A DNA stretch of 6,718 nucleotides from Candidatus Altimarinota bacterium (GTDB lineage Bacteria > Patescibacteriota > Gracilibacteria > UM-FILTER-43-11): positions 1 through 6,718 of the forward strand of contig JAOZLT010000075.1 in the NCBI GenBank assembly GCA_029934675.1, read 5' to 3'. Below the pieces are notes generated by a model that was given only the letters and a program-made list of their open reading frames with translations, ran no database searches and was not told the DNA's origin. Each line of letters opens with the position of its first letter. Position 1 is the first letter of the stretch. The position numbers were made by a program, and so were the translations under genes. This document shows positions 1 to 6,499 of this stretch, piece after piece.

Positions 1-2475
1 AAAGAGAAACTTACGTTAATACCCGGTCAAAAACGATTGAATAAGCTAAATTTGGCTGCGCTCAAGTTAAATTATTTGTTAGGGGGAGTTAATGCTGATA
101 ATAATATTGATGAAGCTAAGGATATTTTGAAGGAATTTGATGAATTATATGATTCGCTTAAAGACAGCTCTCTTTTTAATGAGTTTATTGAAAAGCAGTT
201 TTATGTAATGCGAAGTATGAATACTGATTCGCCAGCTTATTTAACGAAAGAAAATCTAAGACAACATTTGTTTATTAGAGATAAAGATCCAGAAATACTT
301 AGGACATATTTAGCAGATTTGGATTATTTACTTAGAACCAATCAATTAGAGCAGGCTGAAAAGTTGGCTGGAAATTGGTATAATCAATGGAAGCCGGGAT
401 TACAGAAATCTCATTCTAAAGAATTTAATCGGCAAGCGCGTATTTATTACAGCATTGTTGTTGCTCATATTGATAGTATTAGGATAGCGCTTTTAGATAT
501 TTTAGATGATGTAGGTGATAATCGACTTAAAAACTCATCTGATGCTGATGAAGTATTATTTGAAATTGCTCTTGAGCGTTTAGATGTTAGTAAATATTTG
601 GTCGCTAATTATCGTTATCTTTTTGCAAAGACATATCTTAAAACTAGTTATAATAAGTTGAATTTAAGTGCGAAAGGAGGGGCTTCGGCTGCGGCAAGTG
701 AGCTTTTTGTTAAAGAGGGTATATTGATTGCTGACAGAATTGATTTTGCTGAGCAATCACTAAAAGGTGCTGCTGAGCCTGTTGATGAAAAGGCATTTGT
801 AAATTATTTGGCAACTCAGGAACGTGATAAGAGTTTAGTAGAGCGTTTTGAATTATTTTTAGAGGAATCAAAGGTGCCAGAAATAGTTATAGTGCCACCT
901 ACTACTAGTGAGGTTGTGGATAAACTTTCTAATTACAAAATAATTATTCTTGATGAAGATGTTATACCTGATTCTAATTTTCCGTTTCAATTTGAGATAA
1001 CAAGTGGGCGGATGTTGGATAGGGCTGAGGATGGAACTTCTATTACTTTTTCGGCAAAGTATGACTATATTACAGACTCAGTTACTGACGTTGTAATAAA
1101 TAATAAGCCTTATATAGGAAATTTTACAATTGATGACTTAATTGCTGTTGCAACTACGAGTGACGCAGATATTAAAATTAAACATGCTCCTGAAATTGAT
1201 ACAGAGAATTTTGCAAATTTATTGGATATTGATGACGAAGATGAAGCTATTCGTTCTCAAGTTATTGCTCAGGATTTAGCTGTTCAATTGTTGATTAAGG
1301 AATTAGAACAGTATGATATTCTTGTTGCAAATTTTCATCAGGTAACAGTTTTAAATCCTGCTACTTTAACAGATTTTAAAATTACTGATATTTACATAGA
1401 AGATTCTATTCAGAAGCGTCAAGTGCAGGTGAGTTTTGAGTACAACTCTTTAACTAAAATAATTTCGAGTATTGCTTTGAAAGAAAGTGTCCCTGTAACT
1501 TTTCCTCATCAGCTTAAGGCAGAAGATTTTATTAGTACTGTTTTTAGTAAAATATATGGCAAAGAGCAGGAGCTTGCGGAGGTAAATGCTGTAATCGGTG
1601 AACTGAATAAACTTGGCTTAATTTTAAAAGGTGGTGATTTTACATTTACCAATGTAAGTCGGAGTAAGTTTGATTTTAAATCAATGGACTTAAAGACTAT
1701 GCCGATAAAATTTAGTGGTACATATGATCGCAATACTAAATCTTTTATTTCTGTAAAACATTCTCTTTTAACATCCAGAAATATATCGGTGCGTAATTAT
1801 TTACCTAAAATTGCTGAATTGTGGGTAATTGATTATTTATCAGATAAAGGAATTGTTATTACAAAGGATAATATTTCTTCAAAACTTCCATCTAAAAAAG
1901 TTACTATTAAAGGTTATACGCGAGGTGATAAGGTTTTGAATTTTGTTTTTGATATAAGTACCAATCGTTTGTTAAATGTTGTATTAGAAGGGATATCTAC
2001 TAAAGTAGATTCAATGACTTTTGAAGAATTTAGCTTAATTAAGGGTAGGAATGCACCGAGTGTACCAAAACCTGTTGTTGAAGAGGATGAAGAAGATGAT
2101 TTATTAAGTAAATTAATCGGATCATGTGATTCTTTTGCTGATAATTTAAAGACTTGTGCTAGATATTCATGTGAATTTGAACATCCATTTACAGGAAAGA
2201 ATATGTCAAGACGGATTATTGGTTCTGTAAATGATAAATGTCGTTATACAGAAGAGATGCCTGAAGGTCAGTATATGTTTTGTGATTTTACCGATGAAGT
2301 AAGAACTGCTGTTGCCGATTATTATTCTGATCTTTTGGGAGCTGGGATTGTTCTTACTAGTGTAACACTTGGAGATGGGGCACTTGCGAATGCTTATACA
2401 ATTGATAATCAGGAAATAGCAAATCCAGCTCAGTATGCTTTTGATATTGGTGAGTGTGACGTTATTGATCGCTAG
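1..2475 (+). CDS. Large modular protein of unknown function, 5'-truncated
   Basis: I do not recognise the family. The frame is open to base 1 (12 codons precede the TTG at 37), so the gene very probably starts outside the window and that TTG is not a trusted start. Residues below count from it (812 aa). Residues about 1-280 are helix-rich and charged, resembling TPR-like packing (e.g. LDYLLRTNQLEQAEKLAGNW at 96-115). Residues about 300-670 hold four diverged copies of a beta-type module, each with a hydrophobic-x3-[YF]-[DN]-x2-T core at 338-346, 465-473, 559-567 and 634-642. An acidic linker (EEDEEDD, 682-688) leads to a C-terminal domain with all six cysteines (697, 707, 712, 735, 749, 807); residues 1-696 contain none. 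That pattern suggests an exported, disulfide-bonded protein, but any signal peptide would lie upstream of the window. It stops at TAG and is followed by its own terminator. The reading frame is secure; the function is unknown. Confidence 0.85.
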   Translation, partial: KEKLTLIPGQKRLNKLNLAALKLNYLLGGVNADNNIDEAKDILKEFDELYDSLKDSSLFNEFIEKQFYVMRSMNTDSPAYLTKENLRQHLFIRDKDPEILRTYLADLDYLLRTNQLEQAEKLAGNWYNQWKPGLQKSHSKEFNRQARIYYSIVVAHIDSIRIALLDILDDVGDNRLKNSSDADEVLFEIALERLDVSKYLVANYRYLFAKTYLKTSYNKLNLSAKGGASAAASELFVKEGILIADRIDFAEQSLKGAAEPVDEKAFVNYLATQERDKSLVERFELFLEESKVPEIVIVPPTTSEVVDKLSNYKIIILDEDVIPDSNFPFQFEITSGRMLDRAEDGTSITFSAKYDYITDSVTDVVINNKPYIGNFTIDDLIAVATTSDADIKIKHAPEIDTENFANLLDIDDEDEAIRSQVIAQDLAVQLLIKELEQYDILVANFHQVTVLNPATLTDFKITDIYIEDSIQKRQVQVSFEYNSLTKIISSIALKESVPVTFPHQLKAEDFISTVFSKIYGKEQELAEVNAVIGELNKLGLILKGGDFTFTNVSRSKFDFKSMDLKTMPIKFSGTYDRNTKSFISVKHSLLTSRNISVRNYLPKIAELWVIDYLSDKGIVITKDNISSKLPSKKVTIKGYTRGDKVLNFVFDISTNRLLNVVLEGISTKVDSMTFEEFSLIKGRNAPSVPKPVVEEDEEDDLLSKLIGSCDSFADNLKTCARYSCEFEHPFTGKNMSRRIIGSVNDKCRYTEEMPEGQYMFCDFTDEVRTAVADYYSDLLGAGIVLTSVTLGDGALANAYTIDNQEIANPAQYAFDIGECDVIDR

Positions 2476-2522
2476 CTAAATATTAGATAGAAATTAGTAA
2501 GATAGTCTTGCAGATAGAATGT

Positions 2523-2553
2523 AGTTCCTGTAAAATCTAGGGGCTCTTTTTTT
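2523..2553 (+). terminator. Intrinsic terminator after the large unknown gene
   Basis: AGTTCCT (2523-2529) pairs with AGGGGCT (2539-2545) to give a 7-bp stem with two G-U pairs and a 9-nt loop, followed by C and seven Ts. It lies 48 nt after the TAG stop and about 80 nt before gyrB, so it should separate the two transcription units. The stem is of moderate strength. Confidence 0.6.
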
Positions 2554-2559
2554 ATTTAA

Positions 2560-2628
2560 TTAAGAGTTAATAGTTAAAAACTATGAGTTAGAGCTCTTAA
2601 CTATTAATTCATAACTCTTAACTAGTTA
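2560..2628. repeat. 7-bp-periodic TTAAGAG/CTCTTAA repeat patch with hairpin
   Basis: Nearly all of this spacer can be read as heptamers of one family in two orientations. TTAAGAG (2560) and TTAATAG (2567) lie on the left. CTCTTAA (2594), CTATTAA (2601), TTCATAA (2608), CTCTTAA (2615) and CTAGTTA (2622) lie on the right. Because the orientation flips, it also forms an inverted repeat: 2564-2577 pairs with 2597-2610 (14 bp, one G-U) around a 19-nt loop. It ends 5 nt before the gyrB ATG, so it occupies the place where a promoter and leader would be expected. The same TTAAGAG unit reappears after secF. Confidence 0.7.
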
Positions 2629-2633
2629 TAAGT

Positions 2634-4667
2634 ATGGCAGAAAACAAAAGTAATTATTCAGCGGATCAAATTCAAGTTTTAAAAGGCTTGGAGCCAGTAC
2701 GGAAGCGTCCTGGAATGTATATTGGAACAACAGATGTACGTGGTCTTCATCATTTGATATGGGAAATCGTGGATAATTCCATAGATGAAGGTATGGCGGG
2801 TTATTGCGATACAATATTGATTGTTGTGAATGAAGATGGCAGTGTTACTGTTGCTGATAATGGTCGTGGTATCCCCGTAGATAAACATAAAACTACTGGT
2901 AAATCTGCGCTTGAAACTGTACTTACAACACTTCATGCGGGTGGAAAGTTCGGAGGAGATGATTCGGGTTATAAAGTGTCCGGTGGTTTGCATGGTGTTG
3001 GTGTTTCGGTTGTAAATGCATTATCGTCTAAGTTAGTTGCAGAGGTTCGTAGAGATGGAAAGGTTTATAGTCAAGAATATCGTGTGGGTAAGGCTCAGGA
3101 TGACATTAAAGAAGTTGGTGAAACTAAATCTACTGGTACTTCGATTACATTTTGGCCAGATAAAGATGTTTTTGAGACTCTGGAATTTGACATGAATATG
3201 ATTTTAACTCGCATAAGGCAACAAGCCTATTTAACAAAGGGTATTACAATTTCTGTGGAAGATAAGAGGATTGATCTTTATGAAGGTAAAATTCCACAAG
3301 GCTATACTTTTAAATATCGTTTTTATTTTGAGGGTGGAGTTAAATCTTATGTTGATCATTTGAATCAAAATAAGGATCCGATTATAGATACGGTTTATAT
3401 GGAAAAACAGGTTGATGAAGGAAATATAGAAATTGCTTTACAATATTCACAGTCATATAGCGAAAATATAATTACGTTTGCGAATAACATTCATACTGCA
3501 GAAGGCGGTATGCATCTTACTGGCTTTAAAAGTGCCTTGACTCGTTCTATAAATAGCTTTGCTAGAGCTAAGGGTTTTCTTAAAGAGAAGGATATCAATA
3601 TGACTACAGAGGATGTGAGAGAGGGGCTTACTGCCGTGATTTCTGTAAAACTTGCCGATCCGCAGTTTGAAGGTCAGACAAAATCAAAACTCGGTAATGC
3701 AGAAATAAGAACCGCTGTGGAGCAGGTTTTTAATGAAAAATTTAGTGAATATCTTGAAGAAAATCCAAATGAAGCCAAAGCAATTATAGCTAAGAATATG
3801 TTGGCAACTCGCGCACGTCTTGCATCTAGAGCAGCACGAGATACTGTGCTTAGAAAAGGGGCGTTAGAAGGGGCAACATTGCCAGGTAAACTTGCTGATT
3901 GTTCATCCAAAAATCCGAGCGAAAGCGAGATTTATATAGTGGAGGGCGATAGTGCGGGTGGTAGTGCGAAACAGGGGCGTGATAGGTATTTTCAGGCAAT
4001 TCTTCCGCTTCGAGGTAAAATTTTGAATGTTGAGCAAGCACGTTTGGATCGTATGCTTAATAATAATGAAATTAAATCTCTGATTATTGCTATGGGGACA
4101 GGAATAGGAGAAACATTTGATATAGAAAGGATTCGTTATCATCGTATTGTGATAATGACTGATGCGGATGTGGATGGTGCTCATATTAGAACACTTCTTT
4201 TAACGTTTTTTTACCGTTATTTTAAACCTTTGATTGATGCGGGGTATATTTATATCGCTCAACCACCATTGTATAGGATTGGGAAAGGAAAAACTCAAGT
4301 ATATGCATATACGGATGATGAGAAAATTGCTGTACTTTCAGAATTAGGCATTACCGATACTGAAGAAAAAGATGGAGATGCTGAGGACGGGGAAGAAACT
4401 GAAGAAAATACTGATGAAGTAACAACTGAAAAGAAAACTAAAAAACCTAAAGTATCCATACAGCGATATAAAGGTCTTGGTGAAATGAATCCTGATCAGC
4501 TATGGGATACTACTATGGATCCGCAAAAGCGAACTATGCTGAAAGTAACTGTTGAAGATGCTGAAAAAGCTGATGCAATTTTTGATACTCTTATGGGACC
4601 GGAAGTTCTTCCAAGACGTAAGTTTATTCAGACACATGCGAAAAAGGTTAAGAATTTAGATATCTAA
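2634..4667 (+). CDS. gyrB: DNA gyrase subunit B
   Basis: ATPase subunit of DNA gyrase, which with GyrA introduces negative supercoils; cytoplasmic. It is 677 aa, near the 630-680 aa of short-form GyrB. The GHKL ATPase domain has EIVDNSIDEG (E44 catalytic base, N48), ADNGRGIP (D75) and lid GGLHGVGVSVVNALS (117-131). R140 sits where E. coli has R136, a coumarin contact. The transducer domain has the QTK loop at 348-350. The TOPRIM domain has EGDSAGG (E437) and DADVDGAHI (D510, D512, D514), the metal-binding residues. The C-terminal end has QRYKGLGEMNPDQLW (610-624) and the final VKNLDI. KVSGGLHGVGVS and the C-terminus favour GyrB over ParE. Unusual: an acidic then lysine-rich insert at about 573-607. 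ATG 2634 fits the family N-terminus (SADQIQVLKGLEPVRKRPGMYIG region), and no other nearby ATG does. No Shine-Dalgarno or clear promoter is visible; TATAAG at 2627-2632 is too close to the ATG to act as a -10 for it. Confidence 0.98.
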   Translation: MAENKSNYSADQIQVLKGLEPVRKRPGMYIGTTDVRGLHHLIWEIVDNSIDEGMAGYCDTILIVVNEDGSVTVADNGRGIPVDKHKTTGKSALETVLTTLHAGGKFGGDDSGYKVSGGLHGVGVSVVNALSSKLVAEVRRDGKVYSQEYRVGKAQDDIKEVGETKSTGTSITFWPDKDVFETLEFDMNMILTRIRQQAYLTKGITISVEDKRIDLYEGKIPQGYTFKYRFYFEGGVKSYVDHLNQNKDPIIDTVYMEKQVDEGNIEIALQYSQSYSENIITFANNIHTAEGGMHLTGFKSALTRSINSFARAKGFLKEKDINMTTEDVREGLTAVISVKLADPQFEGQTKSKLGNAEIRTAVEQVFNEKFSEYLEENPNEAKAIIAKNMLATRARLASRAARDTVLRKGALEGATLPGKLADCSSKNPSESEIYIVEGDSAGGSAKQGRDRYFQAILPLRGKILNVEQARLDRMLNNNEIKSLIIAMGTGIGETFDIERIRYHRIVIMTDADVDGAHIRTLLLTFFYRYFKPLIDAGYIYIAQPPLYRIGKGKTQVYAYTDDEKIAVLSELGITDTEEKDGDAEDGEETEENTDEVTTEKKTKKPKVSIQRYKGLGEMNPDQLWDTTMDPQKRTMLKVTVEDAEKADAIFDTLMGPEVLPRRKFIQTHAKKVKNLDI

Positions 4668-4677
4668 ATTCTTAAAG

Positions 4678-4753
4678 CTCGAAATCCGAAACTCGAAAAT
4701 CTGCCTGCCGGTAGGCAAGGTCGAAATAAACTCGAAATCCGAAATTCGAAATA
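4678..4753. repeat. CGAAANN heptamer repeats flanking a palindrome
   Basis: Two near-identical 21-22-bp direct repeats (4678-4699 and 4731-4752) share CTCGAAATCCGAAA, then C or T, then TCGAAA. Each is built of 7-bp steps: CGAAATC, CGAAACT, CGAAAAT at 4680, 4687 and 4694, and CGAAATC, CGAAATT, CGAAATA at 4733, 4740 and 4747. One more CGAAATA lies at 4722. A 16-bp palindrome sits between the two copies. The block fills most of the gyrB-secF spacer. From general knowledge, TCGAAAT-type spacers are common in Patescibacteria assemblies; I cannot test that here. Confidence 0.8.
4702..4717. repeat. GC-rich 16-bp palindrome
   Basis: TGCCTGCCGGTAGGCA has two 8-bp arms with no spacer and one G-T mismatch (G4707/T4712). 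It stands out as a GC-rich island in an AT-rich spacer. It lacks a following T-run on the + strand, so it is a poor intrinsic terminator. A protein-binding site or a dispersed palindromic element are both possible. Confidence 0.65.
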
Positions 4754-4761
4754 CTTATAAT
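4732..4761 (+). promoter_or_regulatory. Candidate secF promoter
   Basis: TATAAT at 4756-4761 is an exact sigma70-type -10. With an 18-bp spacer, TCGAAA at 4732-4737 matches the -35 consensus at 4 of 6 positions, and it is part of the CGAAANN repeat. Transcription would start near 4768, leaving a leader of about 8 nt before the ATG. The -10 is good, the -35 weak, and AT-rich DNA yields TATAAT by chance, so this is tentative. Confidence 0.45.
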
Positions 4762-4775
4762 AATTATTAAATACT

Positions 4776-5696
4776 ATGAAACGCAAATTTAAGTTTATCA
4801 AATATACTAAAGTCTGGCTTTTATTGTCTGGTATCGTGATCTCTATTGGAATCGGTGCAATGGTGAATAATAAAATTCGGATAGGACATTTTATTAAGCT
4901 CGGTATAGATTTTACTGGTGGAACTTTGATGGAGATTAAGCTAGATGAAGTTAAAGATGATCAGGCAGAAGCCTTAAAAACCGCAATTGATACGGTTGTG
5001 GCTAAAAATACCGTAAGTCAGATTACTTATACGGATCAAAATACTTATATAATACACGGTAAAGATCTTTCAGCTGAGCAGTATGATGTGGTGGTAGCTT
5101 CTATTAAGGAGAATGTTGGAAATTTTGAAGAGATACGTTTTACGACTATTGGTCCAAAAGTAGGGAAAACGCTTAAGCAAAAAGCTTTTTTTGCTCTAGC
5201 AGTTGCAATTATTGCAATAGTACTGTTTATAGCTTACGCATTTCGACGAGTTCCTAAGCGTGTTAGTCCGTGGAGGTTTGGAATATGTGCGATTATAGCG
5301 CTTGTGCACGATGTTGTTATTACACTTGGTGTATTCGCATTTCTTGGATTTGAAGTTGATGCTTTCTTTATTACAGCACTTTTGACCATACTTGGTTTTT
5401 CTGTACATGATACAATTGTTGTATTCGACCGTATACGTGAGAATTTAAAATCTCAGGGGCGTGATGACACATTTGGTGATATTGCGGATATGAGTTTAAA
5501 TCAGACGCTTACACGTTCAATTAATACATCGGTTTCTACGCTATTTACGCTTGTGGCTCTTTACTTTCTTGGTGCTGAGTCGATTAAGATATTTATATTT
5601 GCGTTGATTGTTGGTATTTTTGTTGGGACTTATTCTTCTATTTTTATTGCGAGTCCGATACTTACTATTTGGCAGGAGAAGAAACGCTTACGCTGA
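4776..5696 (+). CDS. secF: Protein translocase subunit SecF
   Basis: Membrane subunit of SecDF, which uses the ion gradient to help pull proteins through SecYEG. It is 306 aa, normal for SecF. TM1 spans about 12-31, followed by the family motif GIDFTGGTLMEI (43-54) and an extracytoplasmic P1-like domain (to about 130). TM2 lies at about 135-157, TM3 at 168-190, TM4 at 197-216 with HDTIVVFDRIREN (211-223), and TM5-TM6 at about 251-297, preceded by LNQTLTRSINTSVSTL (241-256). D212 and R247 probably correspond to the conserved Asp/Arg pair of the proton pathway in SecDF. Most bacteria place secD directly upstream or fuse it to secF. Here the upstream gene is gyrB, so secD must be elsewhere. The ATG at 4776 gives the usual short basic N-terminus (MKRKFKFIKYTK). 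No Shine-Dalgarno is visible. It stops at TGA. Confidence 0.97.
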   Translation: MKRKFKFIKYTKVWLLLSGIVISIGIGAMVNNKIRIGHFIKLGIDFTGGTLMEIKLDEVKDDQAEALKTAIDTVVAKNTVSQITYTDQNTYIIHGKDLSAEQYDVVVASIKENVGNFEEIRFTTIGPKVGKTLKQKAFFALAVAIIAIVLFIAYAFRRVPKRVSPWRFGICAIIALVHDVVITLGVFAFLGFEVDAFFITALLTILGFSVHDTIVVFDRIRENLKSQGRDDTFGDIADMSLNQTLTRSINTSVSTLFTLVALYFLGAESIKIFIFALIVGIFVGTYSSIFIASPILTIWQEKKRLR

Positions 5697-5710
5697 TTAA
5701 GAGTTAAGAG
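5697..5710. repeat. TTAAGAG tandem heptamer, two copies
   Basis: Two exact TTAAGAG units abut the secF stop codon. They match the heptamer family upstream of gyrB at 2560-2628. Two copies alone could be chance; the recurrence of the same word in another spacer is what makes it notable. Confidence 0.5.
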
Positions 5711-5806
5711 TTTTCTTTTTTATTCTTTTTTCTTTTCCCTTCTGAATTTTGACCCACTTACCCCAGTGAGGGGGTGATTGTTGCGTATGAAATTGTTGTC
5801 CCAAAT

Positions 5807-5844
5807 AAAAAAAAGGTTACTCTTTTCAGAGCGACCTTTTTTTT
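5807..5844. terminator. Bidirectional intrinsic terminator between secF and the converging gene
   Basis: A-run 5807-5814, stem arm GGTTACTC (5815-5822), loop TTTTCA, stem arm GAGCGACC (5829-5836), T-run 5837-5844. The 8-bp stem has one G-U pair and one A-C mismatch. With the A and T runs it gives a hairpin plus U-tract on both strands, so it can end secF (+) and the 5864-6499 gene (-, 19 nt after its TAA). This is the expected signal between convergent genes. Confidence 0.85.
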
Positions 5845-5863
5845 AAAAATAATTTTGAGATAA

Positions 5864-6499
5864 TTAAGTTGTTGGTTTGATGACTTTTAGGCTGACATGA
5901 AAATCATCTCCAAGTACTTTTCTAACATCGGCAATATTAATTATATCTCCATCTTTCCATTGATCAGTAAAGGGTGGAGGAGTGGGGTACCCGGGGTGAG
6001 CAGTCCAAACCATTTCCTTTGTAGAAGGTTCTGGGTCGCTTTCATTTTGCTTACTATTTCCACCTACGATAACTGTAGCATAATCAACATCGTTTAATTG
6101 ATTATCATTATCAACTTCTACAATTAACGAGCATGTATTTTTACCAGGTACTGTTATTACTTTTACCTGAGTGGAATCTGGGAGATCAGTAACTTTTTTG
6201 ACACCCATTTTACCTGGAGTCATTACTTTTATATAACGAGCAACTCCGGCTGGAGCAAATGCACTTTCAGGAGAACCTTTTTCTGTGAAGAAAGCTCTAT
6301 CATCGCCATCTACGGTTCCTTCTTGGTCGTATCTCAATTCAAGGAGCTCTTGGATACTTTTTGCTTTTGTGAAACGGGAGCCAACACCTTCTGATTCAAA
6401 ATGTTGTTTGTTTAAACCTTCATAGTAATCACTAGCTTCTACTGGTAATAGAGTAGCTATTTCTTCTGAACGTTCAGTTTCTGACGGAAATTCATTCAT
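5864..6499 (-). CDS. Hypothetical 211-aa acidic protein
   Basis: I do not recognise the family. The protein (211 aa) has no signal peptide or membrane segment, so it is probably cytoplasmic. Residues 1-75 are acidic and charged. Residues about 84-147 look like a compact beta domain with strands such as QVKVITV (111-117) and TCSLIVEVD (122-130), and a single cysteine at C123. A low-complexity linker (about 148-161) leads to a C-terminal segment with VWTAHPGYPTPPPF (164-177), then WKDGDIINIADVRKVLGDD (181-199) and a final strand. The tryptophan/histidine/proline motif looks like the conserved core. ATG 6499 follows a good promoter at a sensible distance; the 5' leader has no Shine-Dalgarno motif. 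It converges on secF and shares the terminator at 5807-5844. The promoter, terminator and amino-acid composition make it a credible real gene; the function is unknown. Confidence 0.88.
   Translation of the reverse strand: MNEFPSETERSEEIATLLPVEASDYYEGLNKQHFESEGVGSRFTKAKSIQELLELRYDQEGTVDGDDRAFFTEKGSPESAFAPAGVARYIKVMTPGKMGVKKVTDLPDSTQVKVITVPGKNTCSLIVEVDNDNQLNDVDYATVIVGGNSKQNESDPEPSTKEMVWTAHPGYPTPPPFTDQWKDGDIINIADVRKVLGDDFHVSLKVIKPTT

Noticed and set aside
1509..1733. Minus-strand frame of 74 codons inside the large unknown gene
   Set aside because: It is antisense to a long open frame with coherent repeat structure; no promoter or terminator of its own.
2627..2632. TATAAG as the gyrB -10 box
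   Set aside because: Transcription would begin inside the coding sequence; no later start codon fits the GyrB N-terminus.
2679..2993. Minus-strand open frames inside gyrB, here and at 2626-2814, 3674-3910, 3850-4041 and 3903-4184
   Set aside because: They lie opposite a fully conserved gyrB frame, and their translations are low-complexity with no recognisable domain.
2634..4667. ParE (topoisomerase IV subunit) instead of GyrB
   Set aside because: KVSGGLHGVGVSVVNALS and the VKNLDI C-terminus match GyrB better than ParE.
4702..4717. gyrB intrinsic terminator at the GC palindrome
   Set aside because: There is no T-run after it; the next bases are AGGTCGAAAT.
4678..4753. CRISPR-like array in the gyrB-secF spacer
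   Set aside because: Only two copies of about 21 bp, themselves made of 7-bp steps, with a palindrome as the sole interval and no cas genes nearby.
5196..5408. Minus-strand frame of 70 codons inside secF
   Set aside because: Antisense to the conserved membrane segments; its Cys/Asn/Lys-rich translation is typical of a shadow frame.
5897..6097. Plus-strand frame of 66 codons opposite the 211-aa gene
   Set aside because: The minus-strand frame is three times longer and has a near-consensus promoter and a terminator.
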